This document shows positions 8,363 through 19,662 of a stretch of DNA of 64,000 nucleotides, one piece after another. How positions within the stretch are numbered: position 1 is the first letter of the stretch; each line of letters starts with the position of its first letter. The position numbers were made by a program, and so were the translations under genes. The notes under the pieces were generated by a model. It saw nothing but the letters and a program-made list of their open reading frames with translations, had not been told where the DNA came from and ran no database searches. The stretch spans positions 138,249-202,248 of the forward strand of contig JBNKTC010000004.1 in NCBI GenBank assembly GCA_050297855.1, given 5' to 3'. This DNA comes from SZUA-545 sp050297855 (GTDB lineage Bacteria; Campylobacterota; Campylobacteria; Campylobacterales; SZUA-545).

Positions 8363-9562
8363 ATGGGTGGAGTCTATATTATCAGGGCAGCCAAGTTCCT
8401 CCCCGGGGAGCCGGTAGACAATACGGAGATAGACCGTTATTTCGGTGCGGTGAGCCGGGAGCATAGGGTAGCCAAGCGGATCACACTGCAGAACAACCGG
8501 ATCAGAACGCGCCATTATGCTATGGACCCGGTGACCAAGAAAACCCGCTTCAGCAATGCGGAGATGACTGTCCTGGCGATCCGTGGGCTGGAAGGCCCCG
8601 GTTTCAATTTGGACGAGATCGAACTGCTTGCCTGCGGGACCTCCTCCCCGGACCAGCTGGTACCCTCCCATACGACGATGGTCCACGGGGAGCTGAAAAA
8701 CCCGGTCTGTGAAGTGGCCGGGGTGAGCGGGATCTGCTGTTCAGGGGTCTATGCGATCAAATACGGTTACCTCTCTATCCTCAGCGGAGAACACAAAAAT
8801 GCCGTGGCTGCCGGTTCGGAGCTGCTCTCATCTTTTATGAGCGATGACAATTTTAATATCTCCATCACCGGCAAGGATGTAAACCACCTGGATAAAGAGC
8901 CGATCGATGCGTTTGAGAGTGCCTTTTTGCGCTGGATGCTTTCTGACGGGGCCGGAGCGTTTTTATTACAGAATGCGCCTAATCCGGAAGGGATCTCCCT
9001 TAAGATCGAGTGGATCGATCTTAAATCCTACGCCAATGAACTGGAGACCTGTATGTATGCCGGTGCCCTCAAGACAGAAGAGGGCAGGGTCAAAGGGTGG
9101 CGGGAGTTCCACCTGGATGAACGCAATGCCAAAGAGCTGTTTGCTTTCAAACAGGATGTCAAGCTTCTGAACGGGAACATGACCCGTATCGCCATCAAAG
9201 AGCATCTCAAATGGGTGGTGCAACGGTATGCTCTGAAGGTGGATGAGATCGATTACTTTCTTCCCCATCTCTCCTCCTTCTATTTTAAAGAGGAGATCCA
9301 TCGTTATATGCAGGAGATCGGGTTTGATATCCCCCTTTCCCGCTGGTTTACCAACCTGGGATATGTGGGGAATATCGGGGCCGCGGCGATCTTTGTGATG
9401 CTTGAAGAGCTGATGAATGAAGGGCTTCCCGGGATTGATACGAACGGAGAGATCATTGACCGGGAAGAGCGTACTCCTCTGAAGAAGGGAGAGAGACTGC
9501 TCTGCGGGATCCCCGAAAGCGGTCGTTTTACCAATGCCTTTATGCTGCTGACAGTGGTCTGA
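8363..9562 (+). CDS. Beta-ketoacyl-ACP synthase III-like protein, StlD/DarB type
   Basis: A 399-residue thiolase-fold ketosynthase. The catalytic triad is visible: Cys126 in GICCSGVYA, His302 in FLPHLSSFYF and Asn337 in NLGYVGNIGA. The N-terminus (VYIIRAAKFLPGEPVDN, then LQNNRIRTRHYAMD) is that of the StlD/DarB group, which joins two beta-ketoacyl chains to make cyclohexanedione precursors of dialkylresorcinols, rather than of housekeeping FabH. The substrate is inferred from this resemblance only. No DarA-like aromatase, acyl carrier protein or aryl-polyene genes lie nearby, which is unusual. I choose the ATG at 8363 because AGGAG stands five bases ahead; a GTG at 8348 would put the ribosome-binding site inside the gene. 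Confidence 0.8.
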   Translation: MGGVYIIRAAKFLPGEPVDNTEIDRYFGAVSREHRVAKRITLQNNRIRTRHYAMDPVTKKTRFSNAEMTVLAIRGLEGPGFNLDEIELLACGTSSPDQLVPSHTTMVHGELKNPVCEVAGVSGICCSGVYAIKYGYLSILSGEHKNAVAAGSELLSSFMSDDNFNISITGKDVNHLDKEPIDAFESAFLRWMLSDGAGAFLLQNAPNPEGISLKIEWIDLKSYANELETCMYAGALKTEEGRVKGWREFHLDERNAKELFAFKQDVKLLNGNMTRIAIKEHLKWVVQRYALKVDEIDYFLPHLSSFYFKEEIHRYMQEIGFDIPLSRWFTNLGYVGNIGAAAIFVMLEELMNEGLPGIDTNGEIIDREERTPLKKGERLLCGIPESGRFTNAFMLLTVV

Positions 9563-9673
9563 TTTTTACGATCTGAAACAGCTTATTCTTTCCCGCTATC
9601 CTCTTGCTGCCGGATGCTGCACTTTTTCATCCGTTTTTGTTACCATCATGAAAAATGTAAAGTAAGGCTGAAA

Positions 9674-11092
9674 ATGAATAATGCAAATATCTTTTTTGGA
9701 AGCAGAGAGACAGAAACGAACGACTATATCGAGATCCGTAACCCCTACGACGGCGAGGTGGCCAGCCGGCGTGCCAGCTGTACGGCTGCAGATGCCCACA
9801 AAGCCCTGGAGATCGCGGCCGAGGCCAAAAAAGCAGCCAAGGCTTCACCGCTTTCGCAGCGGATCGCCTGGCTGCAGGATGTGGCTGACAGGCTGGCTGA
9901 GCAGAAGGAGCAGTTTGCCCAGAACCTGACCAAAGAGACGGCCAAGCCTATCGCCTTTGCCCGCGTGGAGGTAGACCGCTGCGTCGAGACGATCCGGATC
10001 ACCGCGGCGACGATGATGACGATGACCGGCGATACGATCAATACCGATGCCGTTCCCAGCGGCAAGAAGACCCAGGCGTACTATTTCAGGGAACCTGCCG
10101 GGGTCGTCGTGGCGATCACCCCCTTTAACTTCCCCCTCAACCTGGTGGCCCACAAGCTGGCCCCGGCCCTGGCGGCGGGGAATGCCGTCGTACTCAAACC
10201 CACCCCCGAAGCCCCCTTCACCGCCTACAGCTTCGCCAAGCTCTTTATCGAGAGTGAGCATGCTATTCCCGATGCCCTGAGTGTCGTCTACGGTGATGCC
10301 GAGGTGGGAAATGCCCTGGTGACCAGCGAGATCCCGAGGGTGATCAGCTTTACGGGGTCCGTCCCCGTCGGGAAGATCATCATGGGCAATGCAGGGATCA
10401 AGAAAGTCTCCCTTGAACTCGGCGGCAATGCGGCGACGTTTGTGGAGAAGAGTGCCGACCTGGCCCATGCGGCGGCCCGCTGCGCCTTCGGTGCCTTTTC
10501 CAACTCCGGCCAGGTCTGTATCTCCCTGCAGCGGATCTATGTCGACGCTACGGTTTACGAGGCGTTTGCTAAGGCCCTCGCAGCCGAGACGGCCAAGCTC
10601 AAGGTAGGGTCATGCTATGATGATACGGTCTTTATGTCAGCGCTCATCAACGAGGAGTCGGCATCGCGGGCCAAAAAGTGGATCGACAGTGCCGTGGCCG
10701 AAGGGGCGCGTCTTGTCAGTGGAGGGGAACAGCACGGCAATGTCATCACTCCCGCCGTCCTGGCGGACGTGACCGACAGGATGAACGTCGTCTGTGAAGA
10801 GGTATTCGCCCCGATCGTCTCCCTGGTCAAAGTGGACGGGTTTGACGAAGCGGTGACGAAGATGAACGACTCCCCTTACGGGCTGCAGTTTTCGATCTTT
10901 ACCAACGACTTGGGGCTTACCAAGCGGGCTATCGACGAGTTTGAAGCGGGCGGGGTGGTTATCAACGATGTGCCGACGGTGCGGTTTGATATCCAGCCCT
11001 ACGGCGGGGTAAAGCTGAGTGGCGTCGGCCGTGAAGGGGCCAAATATGCCATCGAGGAGTTTACCGAGATCAAATCGGTCGTTATCAGTTAG
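9674..11092 (+). CDS. NAD(P)-dependent aldehyde dehydrogenase
   Basis: A 472-residue member of the aldehyde dehydrogenase superfamily, which oxidises an aldehyde to an acid. The general base is Glu248 in SLELGGN and the nucleophile is Cys282 in SGQVCIS. The nucleotide-binding GVVVAITPFNFPLNL and FTGSVPVGK segments are intact. The compact form and the GVVINDVPTVRFDIQPYGG end resemble the lactaldehyde/glyceraldehyde-3-phosphate dehydrogenase (NADP) branch; the true substrate is not decidable here. The start at ATG 9674 is preceded by AAGG; the frame extends 20 codons further upstream without a better signal. It is followed after 30 bases by the hydrolase gene, possibly in one transcript. Confidence 0.85.
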   Translation: MNNANIFFGSRETETNDYIEIRNPYDGEVASRRASCTAADAHKALEIAAEAKKAAKASPLSQRIAWLQDVADRLAEQKEQFAQNLTKETAKPIAFARVEVDRCVETIRITAATMMTMTGDTINTDAVPSGKKTQAYYFREPAGVVVAITPFNFPLNLVAHKLAPALAAGNAVVLKPTPEAPFTAYSFAKLFIESEHAIPDALSVVYGDAEVGNALVTSEIPRVISFTGSVPVGKIIMGNAGIKKVSLELGGNAATFVEKSADLAHAAARCAFGAFSNSGQVCISLQRIYVDATVYEAFAKALAAETAKLKVGSCYDDTVFMSALINEESASRAKKWIDSAVAEGARLVSGGEQHGNVITPAVLADVTDRMNVVCEEVFAPIVSLVKVDGFDEAVTKMNDSPYGLQFSIFTNDLGLTKRAIDEFEAGGVVINDVPTVRFDIQPYGGVKLSGVGREGAKYAIEEFTEIKSVVIS

Positions 11093-11122
11093 AAAAGAGT
11101 GAATCAATTTAAGGAGTGAACT

Positions 11123-11659
11123 ATGGCACTACGGGTTTTGATCTTGCACGGATGGAACGGCAGCGAACCGCCGCACTGGCAGGACTGGCTGGCGAATAAG
11201 CTGGAAAGCGAGGGTATCGTCGTCTCCTTCCCCGCGCTTCCGGAGAAGGATCATCCGCTCAAGGAGGAGTGGATCGCCGCTGCCCTGGAGGAGATCGAAC
11301 GTTTCAAGCCCAATGCCGTTGTCTGCCACTCCCTGGGGTGTACCCTCTGGTTCCACCTGGTCAACGCCCACAGGATCGAAGGGATCGAGAAGCTGCTGCT
11401 GGTCGCACCGCCCTATAACAAGACGGAGATCGAGACGATCGCTACCTTCTTCCCCGTGGAGACGCCCGCGGACCTTCAGGCTGAAACCAGCCTGCTGGTC
11501 GTGTCGGACGACGACCCCTACCTGACGATGAAGCAGGCAGGCGAGCTTTTCCAGAGCCTGGATATCAAGACCAAGATCCTCCAGGAGGCGGGCCATATCA
11601 ACAGCGACAGCGGTTTCGGCCCGCTCCCTCTGGCGTATGATTTTTTAATTTCGGAGTAA
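11123..11659 (+). CDS. RBBP9/YdeN-type alpha/beta serine hydrolase
   Basis: A 178-residue minimal alpha/beta hydrolase. The N-terminal LILHGWNGSEPPHWQDWL carries the HG oxyanion region, Ser70 in CHSLGC is the nucleophile, an aspartate in the SDDDPYL segment (129-131) and His158 in AGHINSDSGFG complete the triad. The GHxNxxSGFG end is the hallmark of the RBBP9/YdeN family, small serine hydrolases whose natural substrates are mostly unknown. A ribosome-binding site AAGGAG lies eight bases ahead of ATG. The position right after the aldehyde dehydrogenase suggests co-transcription but does not fix a shared pathway. Confidence 0.85.
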   Translation: MALRVLILHGWNGSEPPHWQDWLANKLESEGIVVSFPALPEKDHPLKEEWIAAALEEIERFKPNAVVCHSLGCTLWFHLVNAHRIEGIEKLLLVAPPYNKTEIETIATFFPVETPADLQAETSLLVVSDDDPYLTMKQAGELFQSLDIKTKILQEAGHINSDSGFGPLPLAYDFLISE

Positions 11660-11661
11660 AT

Positions 11662-11691
11662 TTGTCCTGATTCCTTTTTTTGTGCTACAAT
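11662..11691 (+). promoter_or_regulatory. Possible sigma-70 promoter of the small membrane protein gene
   Basis: TTGTCC (11662-11667) and TACAAT (11686-11691) are separated by 18 bases, a plausible -35/-10 pair directly downstream of the hydrolase stop and about 30 bases ahead of the next start codon. Confidence 0.4.
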
Positions 11692-11723
11692 GGTTGTATT
11701 GCTGACCCTAAAAGGAGGGTGTC

Positions 11724-11945
11724 ATGAAACTGTACAACAAAGATTTTCGAAACGCCTACCTGATGTTCGGGATTATGGCCGCCATGTTTTTATATATGGG
11801 CATCTCCCTCGTGATCGTAGGGGAAAAGGTCGGAAATAACCGCTCGTGTGTGGTCACCTGCGATGTCGATCTCCAATCCCCGAAGAAACAAGAGGATGTG
11901 TCGGGACCTTCAAAACCGCTTGAAAAAAGCGTCCCATCCCAATAA
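11724..11945 (+). CDS. Small single-pass membrane protein, function unknown
   Basis: A 73-residue protein with one transmembrane helix (about residues 13-33, MFGIMAAMFLYMGISLVIVG) and a hydrophilic tail with two cysteines (SCVVTCDVD) followed by a lysine/serine/proline-rich end. A strong ribosome-binding site, AAAAGGAGGG, stands six bases before ATG and a promoter-like pair lies upstream, so I regard it as real although no family is recognised. A CxxxC pair close to the membrane could bind a metal or form a disulfide; that is a guess. Confidence 0.65.
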   Translation: MKLYNKDFRNAYLMFGIMAAMFLYMGISLVIVGEKVGNNRSCVVTCDVDLQSPKKQEDVSGPSKPLEKSVPSQ

Positions 11946-11998
11946 CCGATATTTCAGACAATATTTATCTTAATTGAGTAATCTATCCTTATATCCGG

Positions 11999-12017
11999 GA
12001 GCCTTTGACTAAGGCTC
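11999..12017. other. Hairpin between the small membrane protein and YyaL genes
   Basis: GAGCCTT, a five-base loop TGACT and AAGGCTC form a perfect seven-base stem. It lies 22 bases before the YyaL start and is not followed by a T-run on the plus strand, so it could be a weak terminator of the upstream gene or a leader structure of the next one. Confidence 0.4.
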
Positions 12018-12038
12018 TCTCCCTAAAAAAGGTTTTCC

Positions 12039-13952
<1,914 letters not shown>

Positions 13953-13964
<12 letters not shown>

Positions 13965-16900
13965 GCGGGTGATCTCGCTGCGCAGTTCCTCCAGAAGGGT
14001 CGAGACCGTCTCGGTGATACCCTGGCTGCGCACCTCCTTTTCGATGGAGGCTGCCAGCTCGCCGATACGGTTGAAGCGAAGGTTGGCTGCCGTACCGTGA
14101 AGTTTATGGGCCGCCTGCTTAAGGGCTTCAACTTCATGGTTGCCCACGGCGATCGCGATGTTCTCCAGATACTCGTCGGCCGAATGGATGAACTTCTGGA
14201 TAAGCTTCTGCACGAAATCCTCGTCGATCCCCAGGGTCTCGGCCAGTTCGGCGGTGTTGTAGGGGAGGTCGGCCTTGGTCTGGCGGAGTGAGGTACAGTA
14301 GCGTGCCAGGACTTCACCCAGGCGTTCGGGATCGATCGGTTTGGTCAGGTAGTCGTCCATACCGCCCCGGAGAAACCGCTCCCGGTCCTCTTTCATGACA
14401 TTGGCCGTCAGGGCGATGATCGGGCAGGGATCGAAGCTGTTGACCCCTTCGTATTCACGTATCTGCCGTGTTGCTTCCAGACCGTCCATGACCGGCATAT
14501 TGATATCCATCAATATCAGGTCGTACCGTTTGGCCGTGAACATCTCCACTGCCTGCAGGCCGTTGTCGGCGATATCGGGGATGATCCCCTGCTGTTCCAG
14601 CAGCAGGGAGATCAGCGACTGGTTGATGTCGTTGTCTTCGACGACCAGGACGGTCGCGTCATAGACCGATGCTTCCCCTTCCTCTTCATCGGTCTCTTCG
14701 GTGCGGATGCTGTGTAGCAGCCTGCCGATGGTGTCGTAGAGCTTGACATCGTTGACGGGGTTGGCGATCACCTCCATCGTCTCGTCGATGGCGAGCTGGG
14801 TCTGTTTCATCTCTTCCATCGCCTTGGGGATGTTGCCGATCTCCCGGTCGTCGAAGAAGGCCGGAGTGAAGAGGAGCAGGCTCTCTTTGGTGATATAAAA
14901 GAGCAGGTCCCCTTCACCCGTCTCAGCCGTTGTGGCGATCCCCATCCGTTTTAGGTAGCGTTCCAGGTCTTCCCTGGCGATATCGCGGCTCTCCCGGTCA
15001 CTGTAGATCACGGCGTGTCTTCCCTCAAACGGAGTGTAGCGCGTTTCAGGATCGAAGGTGTCGACAGTGAGTTCGAACGAGAACTCGCTTCCCTCTCCCT
15101 CCCTGCTGTCGACCTCCAGCCTGGAACCCATCAGCTCTACGAAGTTGGCGCTGATGGTGAGGCCCAGGCCGGTTCCTCCGAACTTGCGGGTGATGGAGTC
15201 GTCCGCCTGGCTGAACGCCCCGAAGATCTCCTCCTGTTTCGCCTGGGGGATACCGATACCCGAATCCCTGACGGCAAAACGGATCTTGCAGTGGGAGGCC
15301 TCTTTTTCAACGAGCTCCATGATGATATGGATATACCCCCGGTCCGGCGTAAACTTGATCGCATTCCCGATGAGGTTGGACATCACCTGTTTTAGGCGCA
15401 GGGCATCCGCGGAGATCATCTTGGGAAGGGCCGGATCGATGAAGGTGAGGTAATCGAGCTCCTTCTCCCCCGCAACGGATTCGAAGATCTCGAAGGCGGG
15501 GGTGATCTCGGCCACAGGGTCGATCATCTGCATCTCCAGGGTCATCTTGCCGCTTTCGATCTTGGAGATGTCCAGGATGTCGTTGACGATGCCCATGAGG
15601 GTCTTGGTGGAGTTTTTGATGATCGTGGCGTAACGTTTTTGTTCCTGTGTCAGTCCGCTTTCGACCAGGAGCTGGGTAAAGCCGGTAATCCCGTTCATCG
15701 GGGTCCGGATCTCGTGGCTCATATTGGCGAGGAAGTTGGCCTTGGCCACTTCGGCCGACTTGGCCCGTTTGAGGGCCTGTTCCAGCTCCGTCACGTCCGA
15801 GAGGGTGACGACGTAGAGGTCTTTGTCGTTATGGGAGAAGTGGTTGGTCTTGATCGTGAAGATCTTGGCTTCGCCGTGTTTGTCGATCATCTTGACCTTG
15901 AATTTCCTGTCGTTGCGCTCCAGGGGTTTCTCCACCCAGTCCATCTCCCCTTTGATGGAGTAGATATACCCCTCCTCTTTGACAAAGAGGTCGCAGATGC
16001 AGTAGTGCTTGGATTTAAGGTCCTCAAAATCTTTAAAATCGAAATAGTCGAAGAAGCGCTGATTGACCTGGATCAGTCCCGTATCCTTGGCCGTCAGCGC
16101 GACGATGGACTCCTGGTTGTTCAGGATCTCGGATGTGAGCTTCTCACGCCACTCCAGTTCGTTCTGTTTCTGGGAGAGGAAGGTGATGTCGACCCGCAGC
16201 GCCATGTATTCGACGATGGTGCCGTTATTGTCGAAGATCGGGAAGATGGTGCTGTCGACGATATAGGTGTAGCCGTTTTTGGCCCGGTTTTTGACGATCC
16301 CCTGCCAGATCTGGCCCGACTTGATCGTCTTCCACATCTCCTTAAAGACTTCCGGTTCCATATCGGGGTGACGGATGATATTGTGGGATTTGCCGATGAG
16401 CTCCTCTTTGGAGTAGCCGCTGATCTCGCAGAACATGTCATTGACGTAGGTGATGATCCCTTTGGTATCGGTCTTGGAGAAGATAACGGTGTGGTCGACG
16501 GCCTCTTTGTACTGCTGCAGGAGCGAAGTGCTTTCGTTGAGGCTTCGCGTGGTATTGTTGATCAGGTGCATCAGTCCCGCCATGGAGCGGGTGTAGGTGC
16601 TCTTCTCCTTCTTGACGTCGAAAAGATACTCCGCCTGTGACGTGGTTTCGGATTCGGAGAGGGAGAGGATAGAAGTGGAGAGGTTATAAAACTCTGCCGT
16701 CTCATCGTTTAGGCAGTACTCCCCGTAGGTGAAGAAACCGCTGACGGGAGCGATGCTCTTTAGCGTCGTGATCTCGCGTCTGATATTGACCGGCAGAAAG
16801 ATCCTGCGGGAGCTGCTGGCATAGACGAAGATCGATTCGCACGGGGTTGATGCCAGTCGGGCAAAGTTGGCTTCGGCAGCCTCTTTGATCGTCCGGATAT

Positions 16901-17735
16901 CCCCGAAGCCGAAGGAGAAAGACTCCCCTTTGCGAACGGTGCCGGAGAAGAGGATGCCGCCCTCTTTTTCCAGCATCGGGGTCCTTGCGGCGACACCTTT
17001 GTGCTTGGAAAGGAGGAGGGGGAACTGGTTGGCCGATTCGGGGATATTATCGGCGATATCGTCGCCCAGGAAACGGCGGTAGACCTCCTTGATCGGGATA
17101 TCGTCGGCCGTGTAGATGATATTCTCTTTGCACCGGGTGATCGTAAACGTGCTTCCGATCGGTTTCCAGTCGAACAGCGCTTTGGCTGTGACGTGGAGCG
17201 AATCGCCCGAAAGGGAGACGGCCAGGGTGCACTCCTGTCTGATCTCCTCCCCGTCGTAGACGAAACAGTCCTCAAAATCCCCGTTGTCCCCGGCAAAGCC
17301 GCCCGAGACGACCAGGCCCTCTTTTAGGGAGGCGACGCGGCGGATGATCTCTTCACCGTTCTGGCTGATCCCGCTGGAGAAGAGGATCAAGGCTTTGGTA
17401 TCCTCTTTGATCAGGTCGTTTTTAAGCAGATCAAGCTCTTCGGGGGTCGTAAAATAGGCGGAGCGGATACGGGTCGTCTCAAACAGGGAGACCGAGAGGA
17501 CGATGGAGCCCTCTTTCAGTTTCCCGTTGACGACTTCGCCGGCACTGGAGGCCCCTGCGATGACGGCATCGTCTCCCAGGTGAGCCGTCAGCATCTGAAG
17601 GATCTTGCGGATCTTTTTTAGTTTCCGCTGCCCGCTGAAAAGCTGCACCAGTATCCCTTTGCCTTCGGTCTCAAGGGTGTCCAGGAACGCTTGCAGCGCT
17701 TGTTTGTTTTTGTAGAGGTGGTTAACGGTCTGCAT
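13953..17735 (-). CDS. FIST-PAS-PAS hybrid sensor histidine kinase with receiver and HPt domains
   Basis: A 1260-residue cytoplasmic signalling protein with no membrane helix. Domains in order: FIST_N and FIST_C (about 1-375), which is thought to bind small ligands such as amino acids; a PAS domain (about 405-520) with the Aer-like GYSKEELIGKSHNIIRHPDM motif; a second, weaker PAS (530-655); HisKA with His674 in NMSHEIRTPMNG; HATPase_c (780-895) with GTGLGLTIS; a degenerate receiver-like segment (905-1010); a true receiver with Asp1077 in LILMDINMP; and an HPt domain with His1210 in AAHKLHGTA. A complete phosphorelay thus sits in one chain, lacking only the final output regulator. ATG at 17735 is chosen because AAGGA is five bases ahead; the ATG two codons upstream touches it. 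The gene overlaps the preceding kinase gene by 14 bases. Confidence 0.88.
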
Positions 17736-19263
17736 CGTCATCCTTTAGGGGAAGGGTGATCGTAAAACAGGTCTTGCCGCTGTCGCTTTTCAGCTCGAGC
17801 CGGCCGCCCATGTTCTGTTCGATGATGGTCTTGGACATATAGAGCCCGATCCCGGTTCCCTTTCCCTGCTCTTTGGTCGTAAAATAGGGATCGAATACCT
17901 TCTGGCGGATGGTGTCGCTGACCCCGATGCCGTCATCGCAGATACCAATGGCGATCTTCTGCCCGGGCAGGGGGGATAGCGTAATGCGGATCTCGCCGTG
18001 GCCGCGGCCTGTCTCGTCGATGGCATCCTTGGCGTTGTTGATGAGATTGATGAGCACCTGTTTGAGTTCGTTTTCGTATCCCCATATGTCGGTCTGTTTT
18101 TCGATCCCTTCGTTCTGCAGGGTCGCCGTGATCCCGTGATGGGTAAGCTGGGCCGAGAGGATGTTCAGTACGTCTTCCAGGGCGCAGGTGAGGCTGAAGC
18201 GCTTTTTCTCCTTGGAGCTTTTGAAGTAGTTTCGGAAATCGTCGATCGTCGTAGACATATAGTTGATCTGTTTCATCGAGCGTGCAACGAGGTTGTTCAG
18301 GTACTCGTCATCCAGTTCTCCATGGAGCTTGGCATCGATGAGGTCCTGGATGTTGATCCCCAGGGCATTCAGGGGCTGGCGCCACTGGTGGGCGATGGCT
18401 CCGATCATCTCCCCCATGGCGGCAAGTTTGGACTGCTGGATCAGCAGTTGCTCCTGTTCACGCCGTTTTTGAAGTTCATTTTCGATCTGGTGCTCCAGGT
18501 CGCGGTTGAGGGCTTCGAGCTTCTCTTTATAGTACTTCTCCGACGTAATATCCCGGACCATGACGAGGGTCGAGACCGTATTGTCTAGGGTGATGGAGGT
18601 GGTGGAGACTTCGGCAAAAAAGTGGCTTTTGTCCAGTGCTATCAGCTTCTCTTCAAAGGGCAGGGCAATATGGCCGGGGTCCTGCATGGACGCTTCCATC
18701 CGTTTAGTCACCACACTGTGGAAATCTGGGTGGACAAGATCCAGGGCGTGGCGGCCCAGCAGGGCGCTCTGATCTTTGGCCTTAAAGAGACGGCAGGCGG
18801 CGGGATTGGCATGGGTGATGAGTCCCCGGTGATGAAGAAGGATGGCATCGGGCATGTTATCAAAGAGTTTGGAGTAGAGTTCCCGGGTTGTTTTGAGTGC
18901 CTGTTTGATCCGCTCTTCGATTTTATTAACGCGGTAGACGACGTAATCTCCTGTTTCGTCACTATAGGGAATCCCCGAAATCTCGCATTCGATAAGTTGT
19001 CCGTTCTGGTGTCTTAATACGGCCGCACGGTGAAGTTTCTGACCGGTCTTGATCGCTTCGGGATGGAGATAGATAGTCTCGTCTTCGCTGAGGATATCGG
19101 CAATACACTTGCCGTTGATGGTAGGGTAGCCCAACAACTCCGTTACGGCGGTGTTGGTATAGACGAAACGCTGGCTGGCATCGGTGATACCGACGGGTTC
19201 GTCACTGTGGTCGACAATGGTACGGAAGATGGCCGGAGCAAAACATTCGGTACCATTGTCCAC
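17722..19263 (-). CDS. Cytoplasmic PAS-PAS sensor histidine kinase
   Basis: A 513-residue kinase without membrane helices. Two PAS domains (about 8-120, with GITDASQRFVYTNTAVTELLG; and about 128-240, with MPDAILLHHRGLITHANPAA) are followed by a coiled coil and a kinase core. The acceptor His292 lies in IAHQWRQPLNALG, the N-box is INLINNAKDAI, the G1 box ICDDGIGV and the G2 box GTGIGLYMSKTI. PAS domains commonly sense redox, light or small ligands; the cofactor is unknown. It precedes and overlaps the hybrid kinase, so both are likely coexpressed and may share the relay to the HPt domain of that protein (inference). It follows ridA with 16 bases between them. Confidence 0.87.
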   Translation of the reverse strand: MDNGTECFAPAIFRTIVDHSDEPVGITDASQRFVYTNTAVTELLGYPTINGKCIADILSEDETIYLHPEAIKTGQKLHRAAVLRHQNGQLIECEISGIPYSDETGDYVVYRVNKIEERIKQALKTTRELYSKLFDNMPDAILLHHRGLITHANPAACRLFKAKDQSALLGRHALDLVHPDFHSVVTKRMEASMQDPGHIALPFEEKLIALDKSHFFAEVSTTSITLDNTVSTLVMVRDITSEKYYKEKLEALNRDLEHQIENELQKRREQEQLLIQQSKLAAMGEMIGAIAHQWRQPLNALGINIQDLIDAKLHGELDDEYLNNLVARSMKQINYMSTTIDDFRNYFKSSKEKKRFSLTCALEDVLNILSAQLTHHGITATLQNEGIEKQTDIWGYENELKQVLINLINNAKDAIDETGRGHGEIRITLSPLPGQKIAIGICDDGIGVSDTIRQKVFDPYFTTKEQGKGTGIGLYMSKTIIEQNMGGRLELKSDSGKTCFTITLPLKDDDADR

Positions 19264-19279
19264 GAAAACCTCCTTGGGT

Positions 19280-19654
19280 CTAGCTACATACGGCGATGCA
19301 GTCGATCTCGATCATCGCATTCTTTGGAAGCGTCTTGACTGCGACCGTGGCACGGGCCGGCTTATGGTCACCGAAGTATTCGGCGTAGATCTCGTTTACT
19401 GTAACAAAATTATCCATATCGGAGAGGAAGATCGTCGTTTTAATGACGCCGTTTAAGGAACTCCCTGCCGCTTCCAGTACGGCACTGACATTCTTCATCA
19501 CCTGGTGGGTCTGTTTGACGATATCATCTTCGGTCATCTCCCCTGCCGGTGTCAGGGCGATCTGTCCGGAGGTGTAGACCAGGCCGCCGTGTTTGACTGC
19601 CTGGGAATAGGGGCCGATGGCCTGGGGCGCGTTTTGTGTGGCTACGAATTCCAT
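19280..19654 (-). CDS. ridA: RidA family enamine/imine deaminase
   Basis: A 124-residue protein of the YjgF/YER057c/UK114 family. It hydrolyses reactive 2-aminoacrylate-type enamines and imines formed by PLP enzymes, protecting enzymes such as IlvE from damage. The key arginine is Arg101 in PARATVAVKTLP and the acid is Glu116 in AMIEIDCIAV, both at canonical places. The N-terminal QAIGPYSQAV and TSGQIAL motifs are intact. Its length is normal. It lies between gatB (8 bases upstream) and the sensor kinase on the same strand, a position that reflects operon packing rather than an obvious functional link. Confidence 0.93.
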   Translation of the reverse strand: MEFVATQNAPQAIGPYSQAVKHGGLVYTSGQIALTPAGEMTEDDIVKQTHQVMKNVSAVLEAAGSSLNGVIKTTIFLSDMDNFVTVNEIYAEYFGDHKPARATVAVKTLPKNAMIEIDCIAVCS

Positions 19655-19662
19655 GGGTTTCC

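Noticed and set aside
15639..16640. Plus-strand frame of 333 codons opposite the hybrid kinase
   Set aside because: It lies entirely inside the PAS and kinase region of a well-supported gene and has no recognisable domain.
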